A stretch of DNA of 64,000 bases from positions 1 to 64,000 of the forward strand of contig CABTZF010000001.1 in assembly GCA_902489255.1 (NCBI GenBank). The letters run 5' to 3'. Both the position numbers and the translations under genes were made by a program. Source of the DNA: an uncultured Peptoniphilus sp. GTDB taxonomy: Bacteria > Bacillota > Clostridia > Tissierellales > Peptoniphilaceae. Of the stretch, positions 44,778 to 54,520 are shown one piece after another; the first letter of the stretch is position 1; every line of letters starts with the position of its first letter. The notes beneath the pieces are model-generated. The model was given only the letters and a program-made list of their open reading frames with translations, did not search any database and had not been told where the DNA came from.

Positions 44778-45395
44778 ATGAAAAAAGTAAATATCTTAAA
44801 TAGTGATTTTTTTAATAGAGATACTCTAACAGTAGCTAAAGAATTACCGGGAAAAAATATAATAAGGAACTATTCCGGTATTTTTTTGCGTGCAAAAATT
44901 GTTGAAGTTGAGGCATATTTGGGAATAAATGATAAGGCAAGCCATTCATATAAGTCCAGGAGAACTAAAAGAAATGAAGTAATGTATGGTAAAGCCGGTG
45001 GAATATATGTATACTTGATATATGGAATGTACTATCTATTAAATTTTGTAACAAAAGATATTAATGAACCCGAAGCAGTTTTAATTAGAGCTGTAGAGCC
45101 TTTGGACGGAATGAATTTTATGGCACAAAATAGGTTCGGGGAAAATTATAGGGATTTAAATAATAAGCGAAGAATTAATTTAACAAATGGACCCGGAAAA
45201 CTTACCAAAGCTTTAGCTATTGATAAAAGCTTAAATGGAAAAGACTTATTTACAGATGAGTTATTTATTGAAGATACTAATAATAAAGAAAAAATTTTTA
45301 TTGATAAACGTATTGGTATTGATTATGCAGAAGAAGCCAAAGATTATCCTTATAGATTTTATATTGACAATCCTTATATTTCTAAAAAATTGTAA
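44778..45395 (+). CDS. mpg: 3-methyladenine DNA glycosylase (AAG/MPG type)
   Basis: This base-excision repair enzyme removes alkylated purines. The 205-residue protein has IVEVEAYLGINDKASHSYK (catalytic Glu region), RNEVMYGKAGGIYVYLIYGM with the DNA-intercalating Tyr region, EAVLIRAVEPLDG and NGPGKLTKALAI. All are typical of the AAG family. It lies in its own interval between pyrE and ecfA1. Confidence 0.94.
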   Translation: MKKVNILNSDFFNRDTLTVAKELPGKNIIRNYSGIFLRAKIVEVEAYLGINDKASHSYKSRRTKRNEVMYGKAGGIYVYLIYGMYYLLNFVTKDINEPEAVLIRAVEPLDGMNFMAQNRFGENYRDLNNKRRINLTNGPGKLTKALAIDKSLNGKDLFTDELFIEDTNNKEKIFIDKRIGIDYAEEAKDYPYRFYIDNPYISKKL

Positions 45396-45471
45396 ACAAA
45401 ATTTTAAAAAATGTAGATAATTAATTGATTTTATTTTATAATTAAACATTAGAATATAGAAAGGAATCGAC

Positions 45472-46305
45472 ATGATAGAAATTAGGGATCTGTATTTCTC
45501 TTATGAAAATGAAGGGGAAAATAAAAATCCAAGAAATGTTATTAACGGAATAAATATTAATATAAGAAATGGAGAATTCATAGCACTTTTAGGTCATAAC
45601 GGAAGCGGTAAATCAACTTTAGCTAAGCTAATTAACGCATTATATATTCCTAAATCCGGAGATGTTTTGGTCGACGGCTATAATACTAAAGATGAAAAGG
45701 ATGTTTGGAACATAAGATCTAGAGCCGGAATGGTTTTTCAAAATCCTGACAATCAACTTGTAGCAACAGTGGTAGAGGATGATGTAGCTTTTGGTCCTGA
45801 AAACCTAGGGATAGATCCTAAAGAAATTAGACAAAGAGTTGACTCAAGTCTTGAAGCAGTTAATATGGAAGATTACAAAAAAAATGCCCCACACCTTTTG
45901 TCAGGAGGACAAAAACAAAGAGTTGCTATTGCCGGAATTTTAGCAATGAGCCCGACATATATTATCCTTGATGAACCAACGGCAATGCTTGATCCCAGCG
46001 GTAGAAAAGAAGTTATGGATACAATTCTTAAATTAAATAAAGAACAGGGAAAAACAATTATATTAATTACTCATTATATGGATGAAGCGGCACTGGCTGA
46101 TAGAATAATTGTCATGGAAGAGGGAAATATTATTCTTGAAGGCACCCCAAGAAATGTTTTTTCACATGTTGAAGAAATTAAGAACATAGGCCTTGATGTA
46201 CCTCAAGTCACTGAGCTAGCCTATGACTTAGAAAAAGAAGGATTTAAAATAAGAAATGATGTTTTAACAATAGAGGAGCTGGTAGAAGAAATATGTCACT
46301 TATAG
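45472..46305 (+). CDS. ecfA1: ECF transporter ATPase subunit A
   Basis: This is an ABC ATPase of the shared energy-coupling module that powers vitamin/metal uptake with separate S components. The 277-residue protein has Walker [11 protein letters not shown] (about 43), Q-loop [22 protein letters not shown], signature [11 protein letters not shown] and Walker [13 protein letters not shown]. It overlaps ecfA2 by 13 nt. No S component is adjacent, so this is a group II (shared) module. Confidence 0.96.
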   Translation: MIEIRDLYFSYENEGENKNPRNVINGININIRNGEFIALLGHNGSGKSTLAKLINALYIPKSGDVLVDGYNTKDEKDVWNIRSRAGMVFQNPDNQLVATVVEDDVAFGPENLGIDPKEIRQRVDSSLEAVNMEDYKKNAPHLLSGGQKQRVAIAGILAMSPTYIILDEPTAMLDPSGRKEVMDTILKLNKEQGKTIILITHYMDEAALADRIIVMEEGNIILEGTPRNVFSHVEEIKNIGLDVPQVTELAYDLEKEGFKIRNDVLTIEELVEEICHL

Positions 46306-47156
46306 AAGTAAGAAATTTACATCATATATATTCGCCTAACACTCCTTTTGAAAAGCTTGCTATAAAAAATATTAATTTGGATATTGAATTGGGTGAATTT
46401 ATTGGTTTAATAGGTCATACAGGGTCTGGAAAATCAACTTTTATTCAACACTTAAACGGATTGTTGATGCCTTCAAAGGGTAGTATTAAGGCTGACAATG
46501 TAACTATTACAAATAAATCTCAAAATCTTACAGATTTAAGGAGAAAAATTGGACTTGTATTCCAATATCCTGAATATCAGCTTTTTGAAGAAACTGTAGT
46601 GAAAGATATTGAATTTGGGCCGAGAAATTTAGGTTTAAATGATGAAGAAATAAGGAATAGAGCTAAGGAAGCTATGCTTGCCGTTGGTCTTGATTATGAA
46701 AAATATAAAAACCGTTCACCTTTTGAACTTTCCGGAGGTTTAAAGAGGAGAGTTGCAATTGCCGGAGTTTTATCTATGAAACCAAAAGTTTTAATTCTTG
46801 ATGAACCAACTGCAGGTCTTGACCCAAGAGGGCGTGATGAAATTTTAGCTGAAATTAAACAAATTCATAGGCAAGGAAATATTACTATAATTTTAGTTTC
46901 ACATTCCATGGAAGACGTTGCAAAAATTGCAAGTAGGATTATTGTAATGGAAAAGGGATGCCTGTTAATGGATGATGAGCCCAGAAAGATTTTTGCAAGA
47001 GAAGATGAACTGAAAAAAGCCGGTCTTGGAATACCACAAATCACATCATTTTTGAGAGCATTAAAAAAGAGAGGTATAAATATAAATACTGATTGTATTA
47101 CTGTAGAGGAAGCTAAAGAAGCATTAAAAGAATACTTAAGGAGTAAAAATGTTTAA
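46293..47156 (+). CDS. ecfA2: ECF transporter ATPase subunit A'
   Basis: Second ATPase of the energy-coupling module. The 287-residue protein has Walker [29 protein letters not shown], signature [11 protein letters not shown] (Gln of the usual LSGGQ-R replaced by Leu, as often in EcfA2), Walker [13 protein letters not shown] and the SHSMEDVA switch His. It overlaps both ecfA1 and ecfT, indicating coupled translation. Confidence 0.96.
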   Translation: MSLIEVRNLHHIYSPNTPFEKLAIKNINLDIELGEFIGLIGHTGSGKSTFIQHLNGLLMPSKGSIKADNVTITNKSQNLTDLRRKIGLVFQYPEYQLFEETVVKDIEFGPRNLGLNDEEIRNRAKEAMLAVGLDYEKYKNRSPFELSGGLKRRVAIAGVLSMKPKVLILDEPTAGLDPRGRDEILAEIKQIHRQGNITIILVSHSMEDVAKIASRIIVMEKGCLLMDDEPRKIFAREDELKKAGLGIPQITSFLRALKKRGININTDCITVEEAKEALKEYLRSKNV

Positions 47157-47946
47157 AGATATAACCATTGGACAATATTTTCCGGGTGAAAGTATTGTTC
47201 ATAAATTTGATCCAAGATTAAAAATCATCACAATGATTTTTTTTATAATAACTTTATTTTTTATAAGTACATTTGCTCCCTATATATTTGTAGCTTTATA
47301 CTTATTAGTTATTATAAAAAATGCAAAATTGCCTTTAAATTTAGTTTTAAAAGGTATAAGACCGCTTAGGTGGATTTTGTTGATAACATTTGTTATTAAT
47401 ATTTTTTTCTTACCCGGAGAGCCGCTAATAAGTTTTGGCATCCTAACTATTACAAAAGAAGGATTAAAAACAGCTTTACTAATGGCTATTAGACTAATTT
47501 TTTTAGTATTGGGAACAAGTTTATTAACTTATACAACTTCACCTATTGAACTTACCGATGGAATAGAAGCCCTTTTAAATCCTATGAAAAAAATTGGAGT
47601 GCCCAGCCATGAAATTGCTATGATGATGACTATAGCTCTTAGATTTATTCCTACTCTTATAGAAGAAACTGATAAAATTATGAAGGCACAAATGGCAAGG
47701 GGAGCTGATTTTGAATCAGGTAATTTAATAAAAAGAGCTAAGAATTTGGTGCCTTTATTAGTACCCCTTTTTATTAATTCATTTAGAAGAGCGGATGAAT
47801 TGGCAATAGCTATGGAAGCAAGATGTTACAGAGGCGGAGCAGGAAGGACAAAAATGAAAATTTTAGTTCTTGAAAAATATGATTATGCTTTATTTATCGG
47901 AAATTTAATATTTTTCTTAATACTGGTTCTTGCAGTAAAACTATGA
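47149..47946 (+). CDS. ecfT: ECF transporter transmembrane subunit T
   Basis: This membrane subunit links the ATPases to substrate-binding S proteins. The 265-residue protein has several hydrophobic segments and the two coupling-helix motifs near [11 protein letters not shown] and [14 protein letters not shown], which dock on the ATPases. The N-terminal [18 protein letters not shown] is characteristic. It overlaps ecfA2 (8 nt) and truA (4 nt). Confidence 0.95.
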   Translation: MFKDITIGQYFPGESIVHKFDPRLKIITMIFFIITLFFISTFAPYIFVALYLLVIIKNAKLPLNLVLKGIRPLRWILLITFVINIFFLPGEPLISFGILTITKEGLKTALLMAIRLIFLVLGTSLLTYTTSPIELTDGIEALLNPMKKIGVPSHEIAMMMTIALRFIPTLIEETDKIMKAQMARGADFESGNLIKRAKNLVPLLVPLFINSFRRADELAIAMEARCYRGGAGRTKMKILVLEKYDYALFIGNLIFFLILVLAVKL

Positions 47947-48674
47947 ATATATTAATAAAAATTACTTATGATGGTACTAAGTATCATGGTTATCAAATAC
48001 AAAAAAATGAAAAAACAATTGAGGGTGAATTGACTCGTGCTGTTTCTGAAACCCTAAAAAAACCCACAAAAATATATTCAGCAGGAAGAACTGATAAAGG
48101 AGTGCACTCCTTGGGTCAGTTTGCTAATTTCTATGCTGAAACTACAATAGATTTGGGAAATCTTCCCAGAGTAATAAACTACCATTTACCTGAGGATATC
48201 TCAGTTGTTAGTGCAAAAAAAGTGTCAAACGATTTTCATGCCAGATTTTCAGCTAAGAAAAAAATTTATCGCTATATTATTTATAATTCCAGATATAGAA
48301 ATGCACTTTTTTATAATAGGACTTACCAGTATCCTTTTGAATTAAATTTGGAAACTATGAAAAAATCTTTTAATTATCTTATTGGAGAAAGGGACTTCGT
48401 TTCATTTATGGGTAGAGATGCTATCGTAAAAGATACTGTTAGAACGATATATTCAATTAGTATAAGTAGTAAAAATGACTTCCTATATTTTGATTTTGTA
48501 GGAAAATCTTTCTTAAAAAATATGATAAGAATTATTATGGGAACAGCCATTGAAATAGGCAGAGGTAAATACCCGCCAATTTATATGAAAGAAGTTTTAG
48601 AGAATAAAAAAAGAAAAAATGCAGGACCAACTGTACCGGCTTGCGGATTATATCTAATGAATGTGATTTATTAA
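47943..48674 (+). CDS. truA: tRNA pseudouridine(38-40) synthase
   Basis: It modifies uridines 38-40 in the anticodon arm of tRNAs. The 243-residue protein has ITYDGTKYHGYQ, the catalytic Asp in SAGRTDKGVHSLGQ (about 51-63), and FVGKSFLKNMIRIIMG. It forms an operon with ecfA1A2T as in many Firmicutes, but the usual following rplM-rpsI genes are missing; two terminator-like hairpins come next. Confidence 0.95.
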   Translation: MNILIKITYDGTKYHGYQIQKNEKTIEGELTRAVSETLKKPTKIYSAGRTDKGVHSLGQFANFYAETTIDLGNLPRVINYHLPEDISVVSAKKVSNDFHARFSAKKKIYRYIIYNSRYRNALFYNRTYQYPFELNLETMKKSFNYLIGERDFVSFMGRDAIVKDTVRTIYSISISSKNDFLYFDFVGKSFLKNMIRIIMGTAIEIGRGKYPPIYMKEVLENKKRKNAGPTVPACGLYLMNVIY

Positions 48675-48825
48675 TTATATTAATGGTTTAGATAAATTAT
48701 TAAATTTAAAAATAATCAACAGTGTATTCAAGCTACCAAATATGACAATATTAAAATAATACATGTGATTTATATTTTAAAATTTAGAAGAATTCAATTT
48801 TTTAAAGATAAAATTTTTTTCATGG

Positions 48826-48885
48826 AGTTCTAAACTTGATATCAAGGAATTTTTTTCTACGATTGTCCTGCTTAGGGCTTTTTTT
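48826..48885 (+). terminator. Two closely spaced terminator-like hairpins after truA
   Basis: The first has the palindrome CTTGATATCAAG (48835-48846) followed by GAA and T7. The second is GTCCT/AGGGC (48865-48878) followed by T7. Each stem is only 5 bp in its best part. The rest of 48675-49170 holds no gene apart from the promoter-like site at 48987. Confidence 0.5.
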
Positions 48886-48986
48886 CTTTTGCAATTAGTC
48901 TATAAGAAATAGCAAAATATGCAAAGAAATTTATCTAAAAAAATTTTAAAATTTTCATAAAAATACTATATCATAAGTTCATATTA

Positions 48987-48995
48987 TGCTATAAT
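48987..48995 (+). promoter_or_regulatory. Extended -10-like site upstream of the AGCS gene
   Basis: TGCTATAAT fits TG-N-TATAAT, about 175 bp before the ATG at 49171. No good -35 was seen. If used, the leader is long; I see no glycine riboswitch in it. Confidence 0.4.
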
Positions 48996-49170
48996 ATTTA
49001 AAAATAAGATATATTAATTTAGAAATATTTACACTTAGTTAATTATAAGGTGATCTTTATAATTTGAGTAACTATTTTTAAATGATACATTGATTTTTTA
49101 TAAAAAAAAATATATACTTTAAAAAATAGCTTTATTAGTGTACTGATTTAGCTAAGTTAGGAGGTACAGT

Positions 49171-50565
49171 ATGATTGAAAAAGTCAATAGTTTTGTTAAT
49201 GGTATAGTATGGGGTTGGCCAATGTTAATTCTTTTAGTTGGATGCGGAATTATTTTCACTTTCCGCTTGAATTTTATTCAACTGAGAAAATTTGCCTTTA
49301 CTATGAAAAATACATTATTTAAAGCGTTTAAGAAAGATAATAGCGCTAAAGAGGGTGAACTAACAGCATTTCAAGCAGTTTCAACGGCTTTGGCGGCAAC
49401 AGTGGGTACCGGAAATATTGCCGGAGTTGCTTTGGCTATAGCTACAGGTGGACCAGGAGCTGTATTCTGGATGTGGTTGTCTGCATTTTTTGGAATGTGC
49501 ACAAAGTTTGCAGAAGTTGTTCTTGCAGTTACTTTTAGAGAAAGAAGTGCTAATGGAGAATATTCCGGCGGACCAATGTACTATATAAAAAATGGACTTA
49601 AATTACCATGGCTTGCATATTCATTTGCATTTTTTGGAGCCTTTGCTTCTTTTGGGATTGGTAATATGACTCAATCAAATGCAATTTCCCAAACCATGAA
49701 TACAACTTTCCATGTTGACACTAAAATAACAGGAATTATTTTAGTCATCCTTACGGGAATAGTTGTTATTGGTGGAATTAAGAGAATAGCCTTAGTTACA
49801 GAAAGATTAGTACCTTTTATGTCAATATTTTATATTATTGGTGGGCTTGTGGTTTTAGCTTTAGAAGCTGATAAGATACCAGGAGCTTTTGCATTAATTT
49901 TTAAGTCTGCCTTTAAACCGGAGGCTGCTTTAGGGGGAGCTTTGGGAGTTTCCTTAAAATTAACTATGAAGATGGGAATTGCAAGAGGAGTATTTACAAA
50001 TGAAGCAGGTTTAGGTTCTGCTCCTATAGCCCATGCCGCTTCAAATACAGATCACCCGGTTAGACAAGGTTTATGGGGGATTTTTGAAGTATTTACAGAT
50101 ACAATTATTGTTTGCTCAATAACTGCACTAACGATATTGACATCAGGACTTTGGAACAGTGGGCTTGAAGGAGCTGATTTAACTGTAGCTGCTTTTGAAA
50201 GCGGATTTACAGGAGCCAAATATATTGTTTCAATAGGATTATTGTTATTTGCATTTTCAACTACATTAGGTTGGGCATATTATGGAGAAAAATGTTTTAA
50301 ATTTTTAGTAGGAGATAAAATTGGAAAATATTATAGGTTTTTATATGTACCGACTTGTTATTTAGGAGCAACGGGAAGTTTACAACTGATGTGGAATATT
50401 TCCGATACCTTAAATGGTCTTATGGCTATACCAAATTTAGTTGGGTTAATCTTACTATCAAAAGTTGTTGTTATTTTAACAAAGGATTTCTTTAAAAATC
50501 CCGATTATATTAGAGAAAGTCCAAATGAATATTTAAACATATTACCGGAGAAGTATAAATTTTAG
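49171..50565 (+). CDS. Alanine/glycine:cation symporter (AGCS family)
   Basis: The 464-residue sodium-coupled amino acid transporter has about ten hydrophobic segments. Family motifs are ATVGTGNIAGVALAIATGGPGAVFWMW (glycine-rich signature split by helices), FAEVVLAVTFRE, GGPMYYIKNGL, and GIARGVFTNEAGLGSAPIAH. Substrate is Ala or Gly by family; the exact one is not decidable here. AGGAGG precedes the ATG. It is monocistronic, bounded by terminators. Confidence 0.93.
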   Translation: MIEKVNSFVNGIVWGWPMLILLVGCGIIFTFRLNFIQLRKFAFTMKNTLFKAFKKDNSAKEGELTAFQAVSTALAATVGTGNIAGVALAIATGGPGAVFWMWLSAFFGMCTKFAEVVLAVTFRERSANGEYSGGPMYYIKNGLKLPWLAYSFAFFGAFASFGIGNMTQSNAISQTMNTTFHVDTKITGIILVILTGIVVIGGIKRIALVTERLVPFMSIFYIIGGLVVLALEADKIPGAFALIFKSAFKPEAALGGALGVSLKLTMKMGIARGVFTNEAGLGSAPIAHAASNTDHPVRQGLWGIFEVFTDTIIVCSITALTILTSGLWNSGLEGADLTVAAFESGFTGAKYIVSIGLLLFAFSTTLGWAYYGEKCFKFLVGDKIGKYYRFLYVPTCYLGATGSLQLMWNISDTLNGLMAIPNLVGLILLSKVVVILTKDFFKNPDYIRESPNEYLNILPEKYKF

Positions 50566-50750
50566 TAAAGCATGTTGAAAATATTTTTTAAATTTTGGAT
50601 ACTAGAGGACTAAACCCTTAGGCTTAAAGATTAAATTAGGGAAATGCCGATGCTTAAATCTCACTTTTACAATTTTAAAATGATATGGAAGCTATAATAG
50701 TAATTAAACTAAATAACAATTTATAAGCATTGCAATTTTTCTATATTGTT

Positions 50751-50812
50751 AAACCCTAAGGGTTTTCTATACCATAAGTTTTTTATCCACTAAAAATAGT
50801 GGATATTTTTTT
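50751..50812 (+). terminator. Tandem terminators downstream of the AGCS gene
   Basis: AAACCC-TAA-GGGTTTT (50751-50766) is followed by a perfect 8-bp stem ATCCACTA/TAGTGGAT (50785-50804) and then A-T7. A-rich sequence before the second stem is modest, so it works mainly on the + strand. The rest of 50566-51016 shows no gene. Confidence 0.7.
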
Positions 50813-51016
50813 ATTAAATGACTTTTATAATTAGTAGGGAAATAGTATAAGTTTTTTATTTAATAAATTGAGATAATTGCAAATGACTTTATAAAATGCT
50901 TTTATTTAACATATACTCTTGTATTAATATGATTGTAATTATAAAAATAATGTTAAGGAAATTGAAATATAAATATTATATAAAATCTTTGGAATTATTT
51001 GATAAAGCTGCATAAA

Positions 51017-51045
51017 TTGATATTGAAAGGTAAATTTGGTATAAT
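51017..51045 (+). promoter_or_regulatory. Strong promoter of the Asp23-nusB-xseA run
   Basis: TTGATA (51017-51022), 17-bp spacer, and TATAAT (51040-51045) with TGG just upstream (extended -10). The ATG at 51068 has GGAGGTG. Confidence 0.8.
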
Positions 51046-51067
51046 ATAAAAAATTGGAGGTGGACTT

Positions 51068-51451
51068 ATGGATAACAAGTATTTAATTGATGATAGCTCC
51101 GTTGAAGGAAATGTTAAAATTTCTGATGAAGTAATTGAAACAATCGCTTCCGTTGCAGCTGAAAAAGTTGAAGGCGTGGTTAAAATGCAAACAAACTTAA
51201 AATCGCAAGTAACTGATATTTTTTCTGTTAAGAATCCTAATAGAGGGGCAAAGGTTAATGTTGGAGAAAAAGAAGCACTTGTTGATATATATATTACTGT
51301 AGAATATGGCAGGAAAATAGTTGAAATTTGCAAGAAAGTTCAAGAAGCTGTAAAAGAAGCTATTGAAAATATGACTGATTTATCTGTAATGGAAATCAAT
51401 GTTCACGTAACAGGTATTGCTATTGAAAAGAAAGACAAAATAAGGGTATAA
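51068..51451 (+). CDS. Asp23/Gls24 family envelope stress protein
   Basis: The 127-residue protein has the Asp23 core: GNVKISDEVIETIASVAAEKVEGVV (about 14-38), then VDIYITVEYGRKIVEICKKVQ and the VMEINVHVTGI end. Family members sit at the membrane or in the cytoplasm and respond to envelope stress. This nusB-linked paralogue (YqhY-like) is widespread in Firmicutes, where loss of YqhY perturbs fatty acid synthesis (acetyl-CoA carboxylase). accBC is not adjacent here. Confidence 0.9.
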   Translation: MDNKYLIDDSSVEGNVKISDEVIETIASVAAEKVEGVVKMQTNLKSQVTDIFSVKNPNRGAKVNVGEKEALVDIYITVEYGRKIVEICKKVQEAVKEAIENMTDLSVMEINVHVTGIAIEKKDKIRV

Positions 51452-51454
51452 GAG

Positions 51455-51874
51455 ATGGGAAGAAAAAAGGCAAGAGTAGGAGCTATGCAAGTTCTATATT
51501 CAATGGAACTTAATAAGGATTTTTCTGATATTAGCCTTGAAACCTTTTTCGAAAACTATGAATTTACAGAAGAGGAGAAGTCTTATATAAGTTCTGTTAT
51601 TAAAGATTTAGTAAAAAAAATTGGACTTGTTGATGAAGTCCTTTCTAATAATTTAGAAGGTTGGACTTTGCCTAGGCTTGCAACTGTTGATAGGGAGATT
51701 TTACGCATTGCTGTTTATGAATTTCTATATAGAGATGACATACCTATTGAAGTTTCTATAAATGAAGCTGTTGAAATTGCAAAAAATTATTCTTCTCCGG
51801 AATCGCCAAAATTTATTAATGGTATATTGGCATCAATTTTTAAAAACTTAAATTATGAAAGCAATAAAAGTTAA
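51455..51874 (+). CDS. nusB: Transcription antitermination protein NusB
   Basis: It acts in rRNA antitermination with NusE/S10. The 139-residue helical protein has ARVGAMQVLYSMEL at the N-terminus and the conserved DREILRIAVYEFLYRDDIP and INEAVEIAKNYSSPES-KFINGIL block. It is 3 bp after the Asp23 gene, and its end overlaps xseA by 20 nt. Confidence 0.95.
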   Translation: MGRKKARVGAMQVLYSMELNKDFSDISLETFFENYEFTEEEKSYISSVIKDLVKKIGLVDEVLSNNLEGWTLPRLATVDREILRIAVYEFLYRDDIPIEVSINEAVEIAKNYSSPESPKFINGILASIFKNLNYESNKS

Positions 51875-53453
51875 AGAACTGAATGCATATTTAAAAAAAA
51901 TTGTATCTATGGATTTTCTCCTAACCGACATAGTAGTTGAAGGAGAAATTTCTAATTTTAAAATACACGAAAATGGCAATATATATTTTTCACTTAAGGA
52001 TGATTCTAGTAGAATCAACGCTATAATTTTTTATAAGGATACATCAAACTTAGATTTTAATATTGAAAATGGGCTAAAAATTGTTGTTAGGGGTTCAGTA
52101 AATTACTATGAGAAGGACTCTCAGATAACTTTTTTCGTAAGTGAAGTAATATCTCACTCGTCAGGAAATTTGTTTAATGATTATTTAAGATTAAAACAAA
52201 AACTAGAATCAGAAGGACTCTTTAATCCATGCCATAAAGTTGAAATACCGGTATTTCCAAAAACAATCGGCGTTATTACGTCGTCTTCGGGAGCGGCAGT
52301 AAGAGATATTGTAAATATGATTAGGTTAAGAAATAATTTAATAAATATTATTATTTATCCAAGTTTAGTTCAAGGACCTGATGCACCGGAAGATTTAATT
52401 GGCGGAATAGAGTATTTTAATAGTAGAAAAAACATTGATCTTATAATCCTAGGTAGAGGCGGCGGCAGTTTTGAAGACTTATTCTGCTTTAATGACGAAT
52501 CTTTAGCAAGAGCTATATATAATTCTAAAATACCTATTATTTCAGCAGTGGGTCATGAGATAGATTACTCTATTTCTGATTTTGTCGCAGATATGAGAGC
52601 GGCAACGCCAACAAAAGCAGCTGAAATTGCAACAATAAGTAAAAGAGAAATTGAAAATAAATTGCATAATTCTTTAAAAAGTTTAAACACTAATATCACT
52701 GATACAATAGTTAAAGACATAAATAGATTAAAATCACAAGCATATTTACTTAAAATATTATCCCCACAAAGTACAGTTAAACTTAATAGAGATAATATCT
52801 TAAATACTTTTAACAAATTAAATTTTTTAATGTCTAATTTAATTAATAAAAATGCAAATTTTCTTAGAATTTCGCACAAGACCTTAAACCTATATGATTT
52901 TAAAATAGAAGCCAGAAAAGAAAGTCTTGATTTTTTAAGAAAAAAACTAATGTTATATTATTATCAAAAAAATAAATTTTTAAAAAACAAATTAGACCAC
53001 TATTTAAAGTTAATTAATTACAGCATCAATAATAAATTAAAAGTTGAGTACACTAGAATTTCTGAAGCAAAATGCTTCTTTATAAATTATAAAATTAGGG
53101 ACAGGATAGAAAAAAATCATATAATCTTAAAAGATTTAGGGTTAACATTATCAAAAATAAGCCTTTCAACAATTTTTATGGAAAATATAAATTATTTAAC
53201 TAATAAAAAATCTATGTTAAATTACTTAATGCTAAGTGAGCTTAATAGTAAAAGGAATTATTTAAGTTTACTTAATTACAAATTAAAAAAAATATATAAT
53301 GATCTTAATAAGATTAATATTTATTTAGAAAATGGTCAAATGCTTAAAGATATAAGACAGTTATCTAAGGGAGCAAAGGTTAAAATTTTTTTAAAAAACG
53401 GTTATGCCAAAGCTGAAATTAAAGAAATCGAGGAAAAATATTATGGAAAATGA
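51855..53453 (+). CDS. xseA: Exodeoxyribonuclease VII large subunit
   Basis: The catalytic subunit of exonuclease VII degrades single-stranded DNA. The 532-residue protein is longer than the usual 400-450, owing to a very Asn/Lys-rich helical C-terminal half. The N-terminal OB-fold has IVVEGEISNFKIHENGNIYFSLKDD. The catalytic core has GVITSSSGAAVRDI, LIILGRGGGSFEDLFCFNDE and ISAVGHEIDYSISDFVADMRAATPTKAAE. A 3' segment reads GYAKAEI. ATG 51855 lies inside nusB. Confidence 0.93.
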   Translation: MKAIKVKELNAYLKKIVSMDFLLTDIVVEGEISNFKIHENGNIYFSLKDDSSRINAIIFYKDTSNLDFNIENGLKIVVRGSVNYYEKDSQITFFVSEVISHSSGNLFNDYLRLKQKLESEGLFNPCHKVEIPVFPKTIGVITSSSGAAVRDIVNMIRLRNNLINIIIYPSLVQGPDAPEDLIGGIEYFNSRKNIDLIILGRGGGSFEDLFCFNDESLARAIYNSKIPIISAVGHEIDYSISDFVADMRAATPTKAAEIATISKREIENKLHNSLKSLNTNITDTIVKDINRLKSQAYLLKILSPQSTVKLNRDNILNTFNKLNFLMSNLINKNANFLRISHKTLNLYDFKIEARKESLDFLRKKLMLYYYQKNKFLKNKLDHYLKLINYSINNKLKVEYTRISEAKCFFINYKIRDRIEKNHIILKDLGLTLSKISLSTIFMENINYLTNKKSMLNYLMLSELNSKRNYLSLLNYKLKKIYNDLNKINIYLENGQMLKDIRQLSKGAKVKIFLKNGYAKAEIKEIEEKYYGK

Positions 53454-53649
53454 TTATGAGAAATCTTTTAATGAACTTGAAGCTATTATTAAAGATTTAG
53501 AATCTAATAATATCAGTTTGGAAGAGTCTATAAAAAAATATGAAAGGGCTATTGAATTATATAGACATTTGGATAATATTCTTAAGGATTATGAAGGTAG
53601 GGTCAACACAATAATTAAGGATAATAAAGATGTATTAAAAGGTAATTGA
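53443..53649 (+). CDS. xseB: Exodeoxyribonuclease VII small subunit
   Basis: The 68-residue helical subunit has the diagnostic SFNELEAIIKDLESNNISLEESIKKYE. The frame opens at 53404, but ATG 53443 gives the family N-terminus and overlaps the xseA stop by 11 nt. It partners XseA. Confidence 0.93.
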   Translation: MENDYEKSFNELEAIIKDLESNNISLEESIKKYERAIELYRHLDNILKDYEGRVNTIIKDNKDVLKGN

Positions 53650-53650
53650 T

Positions 53651-54520
53651 ATGGAAAAATTTGAGGAATTAAGTTCTATTATCGGTGAATTGGATTCATA
53701 TTTAAGTAATACCTTTACTTATGTAGATGAATCTCTGGCAAAAATTTATGAGTCAATGAAATTCTCCCTATTTTCAGGGGGTAAACGAATACGCCCTTTA
53801 CTTGCAATAATTACCTATAATGAATTGTGCGAAGATCCAAAGTTAGATAAGATTCTTCCATTTGCAGCAGCCTTGGAGATGATTCATACTTATTCTTTAA
53901 TACACGATGACTTACCATCTATGGATAATGATGACATAAGACGAGATAAACCAACCAACCATAAAGTATATTCAGAAGCTATAGCCATTTTAGCAGGTGA
54001 TGGTCTACTAAATATGTCTATGGAAGTTTTAGCTAAATATATGGAAAGTTTAGAAGATATGGATGAGTTGAAAAAATGTTTAAAAGCAACAAAATTCATA
54101 TATAATTCCTCAGGTGTTTTAGGAATGGTTGGCGGTCAATTATTAGATATAGATAATAATGTTGAAAAATTTAACCAAGAAATTTGTGAAGATATGTATA
54201 GTTTAAAAACGGCAGCTTTATTAAAAGCTTCGATAATTACCGGTGCTATTATTGCGGGCTCTGATTCTGAAGTTATCTCAAAGCTTAAAGAATTCGGTCA
54301 ATGTGTTGGACTTGCTTATCAGTATAAGGATGACTTATTGGATATGGACAAGGATTCAAAAAACTGCAAAAATACAATGCTTAAATTTAAATCAAAAGAT
54401 GAGATTGAGGATGACATAGAAGCTTTAACCAAACAGGGCATAGAAGCAATTGCAAATATTAATTTTAAAGATGAAATTTTAAAAGAATTTTGTATGGAAT
54501 TAATTAAGAGGGATTTTTAA
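53651..54520 (+). CDS. ispA: Polyprenyl (farnesyl-type) diphosphate synthase
   Basis: It condenses IPP with allylic diphosphates. The 289-residue helical protein has the first Asp-rich motif HDDLPSMDNDDIRRDKPTNH (DDxxxxD spacing, about 83-102), GGKRIRPLL for substrate binding, and the second Asp motif YKDDLLDMDKD. Product length is not certain; FPP/GGPP is inferred from family. The downstream dxs of many clostridia is absent, and tlyA follows by TAATG overlap. ispH at the window end shows that the MEP pathway is used. Confidence 0.92.
   Translation: MEKFEELSSIIGELDSYLSNTFTYVDESLAKIYESMKFSLFSGGKRIRPLLAIITYNELCEDPKLDKILPFAAALEMIHTYSLIHDDLPSMDNDDIRRDKPTNHKVYSEAIAILAGDGLLNMSMEVLAKYMESLEDMDELKKCLKATKFIYNSSGVLGMVGGQLLDIDNNVEKFNQEICEDMYSLKTAALLKASIITGAIIAGSDSEVISKLKEFGQCVGLAYQYKDDLLDMDKDSKNCKNTMLKFKSKDEIEDDIEALTKQGIEAIANINFKDEILKEFCMELIKRDF

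Noticed and set aside
48996..49170. Glycine riboswitch before the AGCS symporter
   Set aside because: No paired GG-rich aptamer cores; the leader is almost entirely A/T.
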